Positions 47,536 through 60,140 of a stretch of DNA of 64,000 nt are shown one piece after another; within the stretch, counting starts at the first letter, position 1; every line of letters starts with the position of its first letter. Source of the stretch: Agelaius tricolor (Eukaryota > Chordata > Aves > Passeriformes > Icteridae); NCBI GenBank assembly GCA_023055355.1, contig JALJCS010000001.1:92055381-92119380 (forward strand), in the 5' to 3' direction. A program made the position numbers and the translations under genes. The notes under the pieces are model-generated. The model was given only the letters and a program-made list of their open reading frames with translations, ran no database searches and was not told the DNA's origin.

Positions 47536-50245
47536 TGGGGTTTTTTTGTTTGTTTTCCTGGCTCAAATAGTAGATTTATACAGCAACCTGAAAAAATTCA
47601 TCTTGGCTCTAGATACATTTTGTTATCACCTGCTGTTATCTCCAGAGATAAACCAGTAACACAAGCACAGCTCTGAACACAGGTGGAGCCTGAACATAAA
47701 TCAGACTATGCCCAGCAGTCCCAAAATCAGTTCTCCCCCATCTTGGGGTCCCACTGGCATCCTCAGCACAGGCAATGCATGGGTTTAAACAAAACCAGGA
47801 GGGTTGGAGCCAGCCTGGATATTTCAAGTACCTGTTCATATTGCCTTGTCCAAGCTCATTGTCCTTCATAATTGCCATCATATGTTTCTATGTGCAATGT
47901 GACTGAAGGATAGCTTTATATCCGTTCTGCTATTTGCTTATGCTGCATCACAGTATGTACAGCAGAAGTCCCTCACAGCTGCACAAAAGTGGGAACCAAA
48001 GTGTCCAAAAACAAGCACAATCAGTAGCTTGGACTAATTTTCATGAGCAATTTTATTTCAGTTGTGTGTTTTGTGAGGGAAAGTAGTTTAAATCAGCTCT
48101 CTACTTCTGCTTATATTAACTGTAGTATTTTCCCTGTTGCAATTGTGTCTCTTCATTTAACTGTTGTTTGGTTAAAGCAAAAGTGTATTGTAACACATTT
48201 TAAAGTAACATTTCTTTATTTTTTTTCCTTCAAATGTAGCAATAATACTACCTTAACATGACGGAAAAAAAATTGCATTATTTAATTCTTAAAAGGCTAA
48301 TAATATAATTCAAGCTATGAGCATAATTTGTCTCAGATTGTTTCTTACTTTAATGACAATACTAATTTTTTTTTCATGTTTTTGTTAATTTTAACACTCT
48401 CTAATTCAAAATTGCCATGAGGAAACTTTCACAACTCTTATACTCAAGGGAAGTTGATGTTACTTACCAGAGACTTTTCTATTTGGAAGTCAAAATGAAA
48501 CAATTCTGAATGGATAGCAGGATGAAGTTATAAAATGAAAGACACTGCTGCAAACTTCAGAGCACTGCTATAAATCAGGATTTTTCAATCTCTAAGTCAC
48601 ATGATCACCATGGTTCCCTACTTCCTCTACAAATTAAGATTATCCATCAAACAACAAACCTTTCCATTGATAGGGAATATTGTATCCAGGCTCATTAAAT
48701 ATATATCCACACACAGAAATGCAGTCATATCAAGAAGATCCTGAAGATAAATAGAAATTTAAAGTATCCTACATATTTTTTATCATCGTACCAAACACCA
48801 CCCAGACAAAAAAAAATACTGAAAATACTGCCTGAAACCAAAGGACTTAAACTTTGCATGTCTTGGAAAAGAGTAGTTCATTCAGCAGGCAGACAGGGGA
48901 TTTTGATATTTTTAGTAGATATTTTTTAGCCATTGAAATATCTACAATGCCTACTACCTTGTGCATGGCCAATTATTGCTACAGTGCTCTGTTAGACAGA
49001 GATTTTAATGGTTAAACAATTCTGGAGGACCAGACAAACATTTCTATGCAGATCTCCATCTGCCTCTCGTGGTCAGCTCCTTCTAGATTTTGATAGAACT
49101 GTGTTTTCTTTCTGCATCAAACTATCAAAGGAGGCTAAACACAGTCTGGGAATCCATTAGAAACCTCAAACCATGGTCCAACCTGCTAAATATTTATTGA
49201 ATTCGGAAAAATGTGAGACAAATTTAGGCTGAACTTGGGCTGAATTATTTTGTTTGGCAAAACATTGTTTTGTATGATTATGATTCTCAAACCAGACAAA
49301 GTTAAGTGGTTTAATTTGAATGAAACTAAAGCTTAAATCAAAGCTGGAGAGACATTACTGGAAAAAAAGTTGTTGGATTTTTCTTTTTTTTTGTTCTTTT
49401 TGTTTTTCTTCACAGGAACAAAAGTTGTTTTAGTTTGATTCTTTTTTCATCTTGAGCCAAACTCTATAAAATATTTTATCTGTGCCTTTCGTCTGCCTGC
49501 ACATATGAAAATGGAAAATCATGCTGATTTTTAATACAAGGTTTTCCCTGATCATTATTTACCTATTTTCACCAGAATGTTAGAAGTCCTACAATTTTGT
49601 CAAGGTTGATTTCTTCACAACAAACAGATTCTTCCAGAATGGAGAAGTGCTTTTGCCTAAAATAAGCAGTCTATCAACCAAAAAGACAGAGGGAAACTCT
49701 TATGCTTTTATTGAAGAGGTTAAACCAAATTACCATTCCAAATGTTAAATTACAGGGAATAGGCACGTGAAAGCAACAATAAAATAGCAACAGTAAGATT
49801 TTAAAAAGAGTTTAATTCTGCCATTCTGGAATTCACATGCATTGCAAAATTTATAGCACTTCCTTTTTTCATCGTCATCATTGTTATTATTTGTAATCAT
49901 CAAGTGGAATGTTGTTTTCCAGACAGAGGTTTTGTAGAATGCAAGTTGCAGGCAGTTTTATTTTAATTTCTTTAAAATTTTTGCATAAATTTAATTTTCT
50001 CCTAGCAATATAAGTAATTTGAAATTTAAATATATTCATATCTTGAAGCTAATGCAGATACATAGCCAACTACTCACAAAACCAGATATGAAGCAGCAAA
50101 ATATTAAGAACTTGGGTAGGTAGCACTACATTTTCTCCTCATTTGTTTGCACAAAATAATTTCATTTTGGGTTTGAATCATAAAATTCACCAAACCAAAT
50201 ATAATTTTGCTTTGAATTGCAGGTGTTTTCCTTGACAGAAGACTC
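47536..50245. other. non-coding DNA, no recognised gene
   Basis: AT-rich unique sequence. Few frames reach 60 codons and none has a domain. Short T runs occur near 48370 and 49385. No mobile element was recognised. Confidence 0.55.
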
Positions 50246-50280
50246 AATTTAATATAATTTAATTTAATTTAATTTAATTT
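50246..50280. repeat. AATTT pentanucleotide array
   Basis: Seven AATTT-type units, the second altered to AATAT, form a pure pentanucleotide microsatellite of 35 bases. It is probably length-polymorphic. Confidence 0.93.
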
Positions 50281-50599
50281 ATAATGCAGTTGATTGTGGT
50301 GGAGTAAATATTGAAGTATAACTGTACTTCAATTTGTCTTAAGAGAAAACTAAAATATATTTAATATTTTCATCACTAGAGGCTAAAGAAGAATATTTTG
50401 GTATCACCATGGCCAAGCAAAGCAGAATATGATGTAGTTATGAGTTCATTTTCATCGATGTAGAATCAGGGCCTTTTGGGTGTCATTCAAAAAATCCAGT
50501 GATTATGTATGGGTTTAAAATCAATAGGGTTTTTATATAGCTAATGAGACTATGTAGAAATGCAATGCATTATGCTTAGGAAAGAGATGGTGAGAAAAA

Positions 50600-51020
50600 T
50601 GTACCTCAGAGCTTCAGCCTGGCCTTGTTTCTCCCTCTAATTCCATTATCAGAGCACGTCCCTGTTGGATGCTTGTGTACAAGCTGGCTGTGCTGCCCAA
50701 ACCTTCCTGCGTTCCTGCAAGGCTGCTGGGGACGCTGGCAAGGCACACTGGTGGGGCTGTGCGCTCATAGCAGCTGCTCAGTGCCACCAAACCCACCACA
50801 CTGCGTGGCGGCACAGCCGTGCGAAGGCCAGTGTGAAGAGAAACCCTGCAAGCTTTCAGTACAAAAGATGCAATAACTGCATGTGCTCTGCAGGCAGCTG
50901 CTGGCCAGCAGCAGCCCCGCCAGGCTCTCCCCCTGACCTCCTCGATGCCCTGAGCCATGTCCTGCTGCTCAGGGGAGCGATGCTCCACAGCCTCGCCTTT
51001 CGCAAGGTCCCCACAAATAA
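50600..51020. other. GC-richer segment with overlapping frames, origin unknown
   Basis: GC and CpG rise here compared with both flanks (for example GCGTGGCGGCACAGCCGTGCG near 50800). A 136-codon plus-strand frame (50665-51075) and a 124-codon minus-strand frame (50614-50988) overlap almost fully, as expected of chance frames in GC-rich DNA. I recognise no domain. It may be a small CpG cluster, an old retroelement fragment or a decayed retrocopy. Confidence 0.3.
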
Positions 51021-51099
51021 AGGGTTTGCAGAACAGCAGAAAGGTAAAGCAAGGCGATTTTACACTCCACCATGAGTATATCTAAAATAATACCCACTC

Positions 51100-51400
51100 C
51101 CACTGTGGCGGGAGAGGAAGGCTAGCTGTAATTAAGTTGCTGAAGTATAGCACTTTCATTCATTAAAAACAATTCTTTGATTTAGCGCTTAACACAAAAC
51201 ACCCACAGACCACAGGAAATCTCTGGGCTAATTCTCCTGCCCTTTCACCTCTCACACATTCGAGCTTTCTGCTTTCTTCCTCCTGTCCATCTGCTTTAAT
51301 CATTAGCAACAGCCTTGTGCAACACCTCTAACAAGTAAAGTCAGCTGTCATCGGAGCATATTTAAACTCTGACTGTTAGTTTCCACTAAATCAGCTCTAT
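51100..51400. promoter_or_regulatory. candidate conserved non-coding element
   Basis: The block has AGCTGTAATTAAGTTGC, CATTCATTAAAAACAATTC, TTTGATTTAGCGC and GCTTTAATCATTAGCAAC. Retained CpGs are also present (TGTGGCGGGAG, ACATTCGAGC, TCATCGGAGC). There is no repeat and no open frame of note. It lies just after the GC-richer segment and has the texture of an enhancer-type element. Evidence is compositional only. Confidence 0.32.
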
Positions 51401-52360
51401 GCCCACAGGCCTTATTAAGCAAACAGAAGGGCAGTAGTTGAAGGTCCCAAAAACTTCCAGGACCAACCAGCCTTTCTCAGGCAAAATTGTGGTCCATGCA
51501 CTCCACACACCGGGTTTATCCTTTCCTGAGTTTTCCCAAAGCTTTGAAGTGGAAACGCAATGGCTGCAGAAAACAATCACTGCATGACCAGCATGCTGGG
51601 GGTAGGCCTGAGGATGGTGGATTTGCACTGTGGGGATCTGACTGCCAAAATATCCCATTGTTGGGAGGGAAAAACAAGAGCAGCCTTGACAGTGGTCTAA
51701 CAGGGTAAGTACAGAGAGGACTGCAGCACGAGACCTGGAGAGGGTTTGATTTTGCTTGGGAAATGAGCACCCCTTTCATAATATGCTTGCTCTTCACAGC
51801 ACGATGACTGTAGGAATAGAAAGAAGGCAATGACAGGGGAAGCTCTTGGTGTTCAACCAGAAGAGACTGCAAAGAGGTTTGGAAAAGTCACAATGCTTGT
51901 CCTTGAAAACAGCGCTGGCATTCATTATAAAGCACATAATGTGAATATGCAGTCCTACATTGTGAAAACATTTACACACTTGGTAAATGTTAACTACTGG
52001 GTTAACCCCCCAAAAAAATCAGGCAATCAGGCAAAGCATCAGGTAATCAGGCAAGCTGAAGGGATACCAGGGCACTTTAGTTTCCATTGTCTTAAAATAG
52101 CCTTTGGGTTTTATTGCCTGTAGTCCTAAATGTACACATATTATCTGCTCTGCACATATCCTAGAGTGTTAAGTCAACCATTGGGCAGGCCTAGAGAAAA
52201 TATGTCAATGGAAAAAAGTCAAGTAAAAATCTGAGTTATTTGTCCTGGATATTAATTTTAAGTGTATATGTAAGTACACATCTTTGGACCGGGTCCTCAA
52301 ATGTTAGGAATCTATGCAATAAAATTAGAGAAAATGCCAAGACAGACAACCCAGACAACC
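51401..52360. other. non-coding DNA, no recognised gene
   Basis: Overlapping frames on both strands at 51386-52123 have no recognised domain. A small tandem repeat lies at 52018-52057. No mobile element was recognised before the CR1 copy. Confidence 0.5.
52018..52057. repeat. short imperfect tandem repeat of ATCAGGCA
   Basis: The word ATCAGGCA and its variant ATCAGGTA recur four times in 40 bases, arranged as two units of about 20 bases. This is a small slippage-type repeat. Confidence 0.8.
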
Positions 52361-53195
52361 ACATAGAATCATCAGAATAGTTTGGATTGTAAGAGACGTT
52401 TAAAGGTGACCTAGCACAACCCTCCTGCAACAGTAGGGACATCTTCAACTAGACCAGGTTGCTCCAAGCCCTGTCCAATCTGATCTTGAATGTTTCTAGG
52501 GATAGGGCATCCAGTGTTTTATCATCTTCATGGTAAAAAATGTCTTCCTTGTATATTATCTAAACCTACCCCCTTTTGTTTGAAGACTTACTTCTTGTCC
52601 TATCACTAAAGACACTACCAAGATTCTATTTTCACAACTCTTTTATAAGTGCTCTTTAAGTATTGAAATGCCACAATAACAGAACCTTCTCTTCTCCAGG
52701 TCAAACAACCCCAGCTCTCCCAGTCTCCCCTCATTGGAAGGGTGCTCTAGCCCTCTGTTCATCGTCCTGGCCTTCCTCTGGACCTTCCCCAGTAGATCTA
52801 TGACTTTACTGGGTTGAGGACCCCAGAGCCAGATGCAGCACTCCACAATCTCTTCCCTTGGCCTGCTGACCTCTCTCCTTGTCATGCAGCCCAGGGTACA
52901 GTTGGCTTTCTGGGCTGCAAGCACCAGTTTATGTCCATTTTTTTTTTCCATCCACCAGCACCCCCACGTACTTCTTGGCAGGGCTGGTCTCAATCCCTTC
53001 ATCCTCCAGCCCGTGTTGATACCAGGAGCTGCCCTGACACAGATACAGCACCTTGAGCTCAGCCTTGGGAACCTCAAGAGGTTCACATGAGCCCACTTCT
53101 CAAGCTTGTGCAGGTCCCTCTGAATGGCATCCTATGCCTCAGGCATGTCAGCTGCATCATTGGCACAACATCTGCCATTCAAGAGAATGCAGAGG
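52361..53195 (-). mobile_element. CR1 LINE fragment, longest copy, minus strand
   Basis: About 830 bases read as the complement of an avian CR1. The 3' terminus is at the low-coordinate end (CATAGAATCATCAGAATAG) and is followed by AGGGACATCTTCAACTAGA, AATGTTTCTAGGGATAGGGC, CTTCTCTTCTCCAGGTC, GGTTGGCTTTCTGGGCTGC-like, CATCCACCAGCACCCCCA, GGGCTGGTCTCAATCCCTTC and CACTTCTCAAGCTTG blocks. A 147-codon minus-strand frame (52643-53086), including RLGELGLFDLEKRR, survives in part but is not a functional protein. A T run at 52939-52948 interrupts the copy. It is 5'-truncated, diverged and inactive. Confidence 0.92.
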
Positions 53196-56100
53196 TTGTG
53201 TGTCTTCAATTTGGAAAAAACTACAGCAGAAAAGGGATTTTACAGAGCAACAGACAGCATTGTAAGTGGCATGGCAAAGGGAAATACGAAATTATTATTT
53301 ACTGCTTGGATGTAGCCATACTGTCTTTGAACCAATTCTTTGCCCTGTGCCACCTGTGAAATTTTCATGTGGTTAAAATCCCTGTAGAGTAGTTTTTAAC
53401 ACTGCATGTGGTTAAGCTACAGAGTCCAAAAAGAAACAAACAGATTCATGGGAAGTAGGTCTATCTCAAGCTACTGATCACAGTGGATGACAGTGTCAGG
53501 TATCACTAAGGCACTGATAACTAAAGGCTGGGAAGATGAGTGAAGCTCTACATGCCTTGAGTTAGTATTCTGTCTCTTCATGCCTGCTGCCAACCACTGC
53601 TAGATACAAGACACTGTGTCTGAGTGATCTTCAGCTTTTTGCAGCGCCAAGACCATGTTCATGTTCTCCTGAGAATTTAGCAACTCATAGGACATCTTGC
53701 CAGGTATTGAATTCAAACATTAAAGCTATAGGCTGAATCGGTACAAAGCAAACAAATTAATAAGCAGTGAAAACTTATGCTCCCATCACAGGATTTCCAA
53801 ATTATGACCTGATATCTTGAATAGTGCTTTTAATCTCCAGCATAATTTACTAATTAGCTGGTGGAAGGATGGCAAGTCTACGGAGGAAATTACTCTGAGC
53901 TTCAGAAAATAAGGTATGCTTCCCTTAGGGCAGCAAGAGATTTGGGTTACCCTAACCATGCACTCTATAAATGAGTATATTGAATGAAATAAGTTTGAAT
54001 GTTTCAATAAAGTTGAATCACTAGCATTAATATAACCAAAATTAAAGTCATATCAGTACCTCTGTTCTGAAATTGCATCTTAACAGGTCAGTTTCAAAGG
54101 TGTATTTTGGACAGAAGTTTTATTAAGTAAAAAAAATCTGTGCTGAGGATGGTCCTAGAGGTGCTCCAGAAGGTGTAGCTACATTCAGAGCTCCTGACTT
54201 CAGGCACCAGACTCCTTCCCTCCACCTCCCTCTGGAAAAGTCTGGAGCTCTCAGTGGTTAGAGAGTGGGGGAAGGCCTTGGACCAGCCTCCCAATGAAGG
54301 CACTGTTCCATAGATCTGCTGAAATGAATCTGACTGGTTTCTGCCTTCTTACACCTCTCTAAATGGCCACATTTTAAAATACACACATACACAGTGCACA
54401 TGAGAATATTTCACATTTGGTTTTTGCAATGTAATTGTTTTGCTTGCTCTGCTATGGTTTCTTGCACCAGATGTAGGAATGTTGAGACATATGGAAAACA
54501 AAATCAGCTACAGTAAGAATGAGCTACCAGTCATCACTGTAGGTTCCTCAGAGATAGGTGAGCAAGATTAAAGACAACATCAACAAACTGGCAGAAGGAT
54601 TCTATGGAGCACTAGTGTTTCTGCTTTCATTATCAGCTCCCACAGCCCATAACACTGTAATGCTGTGCCACACTTGCTCAGCTCTTCAAAAGAAGCAATT
54701 CCAGAAGAAACCTATGATGACAGTCTGTAAGTATATAATATGTTGTGAAAGTTGCAAGATGACAGCAATTAAAAGAAATTTAAGGCTCTTCACAGCCCAG
54801 TTTGGGTCTCTTCACCAAACACTCAGGGAGGTTAAACTGACCTCTTATGAGCAGTCCAGTCTTAGAGATGGTACACAGAACAAACATTGGCAAAGTTTTA
54901 AGCTCTATACTAAGGGAAAGCTTGGACATAGGGTGGAAAAACTAGTGATGATCTGCTTAGTCCTGGTTGACACCTTAGCACAATGCCTTGCACTGCACCC
55001 ATGCTTGCCAAATATCATCAGTTCCTCACCTCTGTCTGCCTGGGAGCCTCAGTGGAAACACAGACACCCTTGAATTACCTTTAATCCCAGCCTGCACAGC
55101 CTGTGGCTGTGGACCAGCACAGGCACAGTAAGGGCTGCAGGAAGCCTCTTGGGGGGCAGAAAACACCCACTGCTCTGACATCTGCCCTGCTCAGCTGCTG
55201 CTGCCCCTGAAGTGGACACATGTGGAGCAATGCCTCTTGCTGAGACAGCTGGCCAGAGCTGAGCCTTTCTGCAGCACTCCCCTGTTCCTCCTCCCCATGC
55301 TCTGTGCAGCAGCCAAACCACGCAGTGCTGCTGAGAACCTGGAGGTGACAGGATGTGTACAAGTGGCTGTGGCGGTGCCAAGAGCAAGGTGGGTCACTGC
55401 CTGTGGGCTTAGCCAGCTTCTCAGTTGGGTTTTGTAGCCCCAGCCTCTGGCCTCCTCTCAATACCTCAGCCACCTTGTTCAAAACTGGCTTAAGTATGTC
55501 TGCACTGCTCATGCTGCCAGCTGCACTCACCATCCCAAACGCACCGCAGGCACCCTTGGCTCCAGAGATAACCCATTGCCTGTGGTCATGCACAGAAAAC
55601 TCTGGTTTTCCAAAGCATTGCCTCAACCCTCCAGGCAGGCATTAGGAGCAGAAGCATACAGAATACTTTGTTCCAGCGCTCAATGGTCTGTTTGTGTGTT
55701 TACCAACTGGAGGGGGTTGCAGCACACAATTTTGCCAAAGCAAAAAGGTGTTCCAAGAAGAGCAGCAGCAGCTGTAAGCATGCTCTGGGAATTAAATAAT
55801 GGCATCTTATAAAACTTCACAAATTGAGCCAATAAGTGTGCAATAAGTCAGTTTTGAAATTACTGTCTTATATCAAGTTTCTCTAATAAAAGTCAAATTT
55901 GTGCTTAGAAAAGCTTAAAGCCCATATGTAGGAAAACTTTACAACACTAATGGGAACCATGATAGAGCAGCATGTTAGTAAATACATGTGTAAGCAGCAC
56001 AGTACAAAGAGAAAAGTAGCAATATGTTAATTATCTCCCTCCTGTATTATTTTTAGTTGTCACTGTGGATGCAACTGCAGTGGAACACATGCACAGTCTG

Positions 56101-57561
56101 ACAGCTGCTCTGTTCCACAAGGATTAAAACAGCAGGAAGACTGGCAATGTGAAAGAGATAAAACAGAGAATTTTCTTCTATAAGAATTCATTGCATGTCC
56201 ATTTAGAGATAGAAAAAACCTTTCTATGTTCTCATAGATTGATCCAGAGGCAACATTTTTAAAGGCAATATATGGGTTGGAAAAGAAAGCTGTCTCATGC
56301 TGGAGAGCTAATCCACAGGGATAGGTTCCTTACTAACAACCATGGGTTCTCACTTAGCTTGGATGTGTTGCAAACAGTCATGCTAGCATTGACAGAGGGG
56401 TAGTCTTTCACATCCCAGAGGCCTCTGGCAGGCTCATCCAGCAAGCTTGGAGCCAGCCTGGAATCGAGGTCTCCACCAGAGGAAAGGTGAGCAAAGCTGC
56501 TGTTGCTTTGCAGGTGTGAGATTTGGACACTGTGCAGAAGATCTGTCCTGCTGCTGGAGAGGTTCCAGCCTTTCCATACGGAGCAGCGCTGAGTAATGAC
56601 AACTCATCCACTGGCTAACTGCATTTCCCAAATGGGCAAACTTTCCATGGCCTGAAATAGAAGTGAGCAAACTAGTCTGGCTTGCATTTTTCCTTAGCCA
56701 ACAATATGACTCCAACAGTTCAAGGCAGAACCACTCTGTGCTGTCTGAATTAGGTAACCACAGTTCTATTGGTTGAGGTATAATAATAAAAGTTCATCTG
56801 AAAGGATCCAGGAAAGCCCTTTGATGCCCTCTAATCTGAGCTTTTAGAGAAAAAACATCTAACAGAGCACCGAGATAAAGGACACTGTAGGCCTTTTTCC
56901 ACTGAAAGACCATACCCTTAAATAGGAAAGGAGAAAAGACAAAGAACTGAGCAGTTTACAAGGTGGTTTCTGATACTGAGTTAATCTAGAAAATTATGGG
57001 ATAAATAGAGCCCATTACCCATGCAGTCATCCCTACTACATGCACGAAACCTCATCAATCTATCACAGGATAGAATCACTTCTCACCTAGAAGACATTAA
57101 ACACAATGAGGCAAATAAACAGAAATGCTTCCCCAAAGCTCTGCATAACTAAACTGGAGATGCTGCATAAAAAGGGTTACAGAATACCTAACTTCAAAAG
57201 GACATTCAAGGGTACAAGTCTTAATGAGTCCAGAGTCAATAACTGAAGTTCCACACTAGGATGAGTCTTTAAGATATAGCTTCATCATTTCTTAGTTTAT
57301 ATGACTCCAATTCAGCCTATTGGATTTTGTGATTTTGGTTTGTAAGCATTTGACCCATGCATCACACTGCATAAGTACCAATCCTAACATTTTTATATAT
57401 ATGACATCTAGAATCTGGGCCCTAAAACACCAAATTCTTTTAAGGAACTACACTTAGATTTAATGTAGGGGACCTGTTCAACAGTTTAGATATATATTTT
57501 TGTTTCATTATTTTGAGTTAATAGACAAGACCATTTCAAAGATTTTCTTTGCCTTTGAGGT
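53196..57561. other. non-coding DNA, two longest frames of doubtful coding status
   Basis: A 171-codon plus-strand frame (54558-55073) and a 181-codon minus-strand frame (55081-55626) lie here. Neither shows a domain I recognise. Inside the first is a donor-like GTCTGTAAGTATA at 54722-54734. The second lies in locally GC-richer DNA with a long shadow frame on the plus strand. Frames this long are near the chance expectation for 64 kb. No mobile element or RNA gene was recognised in the rest. Confidence 0.45.
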
Positions 57562-57590
57562 AAAAACAAAACAAAACAAAACAAAAAAAA
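57562..57590. repeat. AAAAC pentanucleotide array
   Basis: Four or so AAAAC units are followed by an A run. It is a short microsatellite. Confidence 0.88.
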
Positions 57591-57864
57591 GATAGCTTGT
57601 GTAACTTTTCCTTATCACCAGATCTTCTTAAGACCTACTGTTCTGCTTTTAGAAATTGACAAATTATATCCTCTTCCTGTGATATGGTGACTAAAACTGT
57701 ATAAATGAGTGATTCAGACAGTAACATGTGAACAGATCAGGTCCTCCCACTCTGCAAATATAACAGAACTCAAACATTTCCTGGGCCACAGTGAGGATGT
57801 AAGCAAAGTAACTCCTCAAATATGCCAAAGGTCTGGACTTGGAGGCCAGAAAACATCACTTTAC

Positions 57865-58136
57865 CTGTTATATTCTACATAACTTTGGTCATCACAAGAG
57901 CATGCAAGTATGGAAGTCTCTTTCCTTAGTTCAGTGCCTGTCACATTTGGCTCATTGTCTGAACAAGAGTTCTGGATGTGACAGTGCTTTATTTGGTTGT
58001 TGAGCCCTTCCCTTGCTTTGCTTTTGGGTACAACAGAGAGCTTGGATATGTTGGGATGACACATGGCCTCATCTTCAGTCAGGTGCAGAGGATCCTCTCT
58101 TATTGTAGTGGGTTTTTCCACGGGCATGAAAGGTCC
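57865..58136 (-). CDS. candidate exon, unknown product
   Basis: The minus strand carries an open frame of 104 codons from the first ATG at 58175, ending next to a consensus splice donor (AACAG then GTAAAG, with GT at plus 57863-57864). The peptide is hydrophilic and protein-like, with stretches such as KPTTIREDPLHLTEDEAM, NISKLSVVPKSKAREGL and CSCDDQSYVEYN. A stop codon sits directly before the ATG, so an exon would need an acceptor such as GAGGCAG at 58137-58143; its pyrimidine tract is weak. I do not recognise the protein. Alternatives are a decayed exon, a retrocopy fragment or a chance frame. Confidence 0.22.
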
Positions 58137-58175
58137 CTGCCTCAGCAAGTCTTCAAGGTGAAGACCAACAGCCAT

Positions 58176-60122
58176 TCACGATCTTTCCTCCCCAACCTAA
58201 TGAAAGGTCCTCTGGAAAACCTGAGCTCAGGTCTTGCCTGTTTTTAGAAGGCAAGAATCAGCACCTTGAACCCGATTCATAATTCAGGGGGGAAACAGTT
58301 TTCCTGCACATCCTTAAGATGGAATAGTTCCCTACAGCTGCTTGGACCAGGTTTTGGGCAGCCTAATTTCACATAAATCCCTATGCTTAGGGTTTCCTGT
58401 GGTGGGCTGTAGGCCTTTGGGCATCCAAGGCAAAACAAAAACACTGAAAAATTGGTTTTGGAGGCAAATGGGGCTTACTGACCCCAGGCCTGTATGTTTC
58501 CACTCCTAAAGGTGTGGGGTTTTTTTCAATGTTTCATTCTACAGCATGACCAAGATTGGCAGGAAGTGTCCTGGATAACAGCAAATTACAGAACAACCTG
58601 ATGCAAATAGCTTGAGCTAAAAGCACTTGACTTTCAGTGGGACTTTTCAGCTCTAGCACTCTGGATCCAACTGTTGCTCCTTCCTTTTGGCTGCAATACA
58701 GCAGCAGAAAGCTGCAGCTTCCTCTAGGTGCAACAAGAGGAGCATCTGGGGATATTTTTGTCAGATGTAGTGAGTAGGGCTAAGATAAATAAGAATCCCA
58801 AAGCTCAGTACCTGAAATAGCAATTCTTGACTAGAACTTTGCAGATTTTTATCTATGACATTGCAGATTTTTCACTCATTCTCTTGATTTTTTGTGTGTG
58901 CATATAGAACATGAAATGGAAGAAAGTTCTGGAGCAAATAGTACAGTTCGGTTTTGTACAACAATTCACACAGATCTGTGAAGTTGTAGTAGAATTTGAT
59001 TTGCATTCTGTTAGTAAAATAAATACACAGTGTTTTCAAAAATATTTTTTATTTTTCCATAAAAATATTATACTGTCTATCCCTCCCTTTAGAAGCTGTT
59101 TTGCCTTTGAGATGCTAAGACTCCACAAATGTGTAACCAAGAAGGTTTTTTTCCTGGAATGTCACAATACTCTCTTCTCCTAAAATGGAAAATATCACTG
59201 TCTCCATATTTCATGATATTCTGGGGAATATGAAGTGAGCTCTTTTATGGACTAGGACAGTGGGGCATTGGAACAGCATGTGCAGGAAGTCACAGTGCAA
59301 CCACTGGGGATATGGTGAAATGCAAAAAAACCTCACATTTCTACTTACAGTGCTATCTGGGAAGGAATTTCCCAATAATATAAGAAGATATATGGATAGT
59401 CTGACCTATTTTTTTGTAGAGACTCACTGCAGCTGAGTATTTCCTGTACTGACCTGGATCCAATATCATAGAACCTAATAAATCAGTTAATATTTCAGGT
59501 AACTAAAATATTAAAAGATGCCTTAAAGATTTAAAATTTTTCCACACATCATACTCCAGCTTAACAAACAAAGGTAATGTGAAACATGTAAAAAGTCCCC
59601 TCCTTTATTAATTTTTCATTCTTTTTTTTCTTTTTCCTTGAAAGCTATCCAACTAAGCAAAGAAGCCTTGGCCTTAGAAAGCACTTTTCTCTTTACCAGA
59701 GTGTTCAGAGACAATGTGTGTGGCACATTTAAATGATACATAATCCCCAGTTCTTTCCCTCTGTCTCTAAGGAATAAAGACATAATGTCTTGTTGTGGTA
59801 AGAACTATTCCCCAGAATACAGATTTCATCTATACAGTGTATCTAATGTTGCTCCAGTTATTAAACATCCTGTTAGGTTTCTTATCTGTTCCCAAATACA
59901 GGATTTTTTCCTATGATTTGACTCAAGAATTCAAATTTTCATTTGTGTCACACAGGCTCCCTGTTGACCCCTCAGTTTTCCTATGTATGGTAACTCTGTG
60001 TAAGCACCCAGGAACAAATACACTTGGAATAGAACCAATTCATTCACTTTGTTAGGCTTTGCTGACCATGATGTAACTGCACAGACATCACACTGCTTAG
60101 CCCAGGAGAATCTGTCCATATT
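58176..60122. other. non-coding DNA, no recognised gene
   Basis: Unique AT-rich sequence. Frames of about 90 codons (58911-59183 and 59795-60055, plus strand) lack domains. A pyrimidine run lies near 59620. Confidence 0.5.
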
Positions 60123-60140
60123 AAAAAAAAAAAAAAAAAA
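60123..60140. repeat. poly-A run (18 A)
   Basis: An uninterrupted A tract is followed by GCCTTCC. No retroposon body was recognised upstream. Confidence 0.9.

Noticed and set aside
52643..53086. 147-codon minus-strand frame as a host gene
   Set aside because: It belongs to the CR1 LINE copy.
55081..55626. 181-codon minus-strand frame as a gene
   Set aside because: It is the longest frame but in a locally GC-richer patch with a long shadow frame, and it has no domain or clear splice context.
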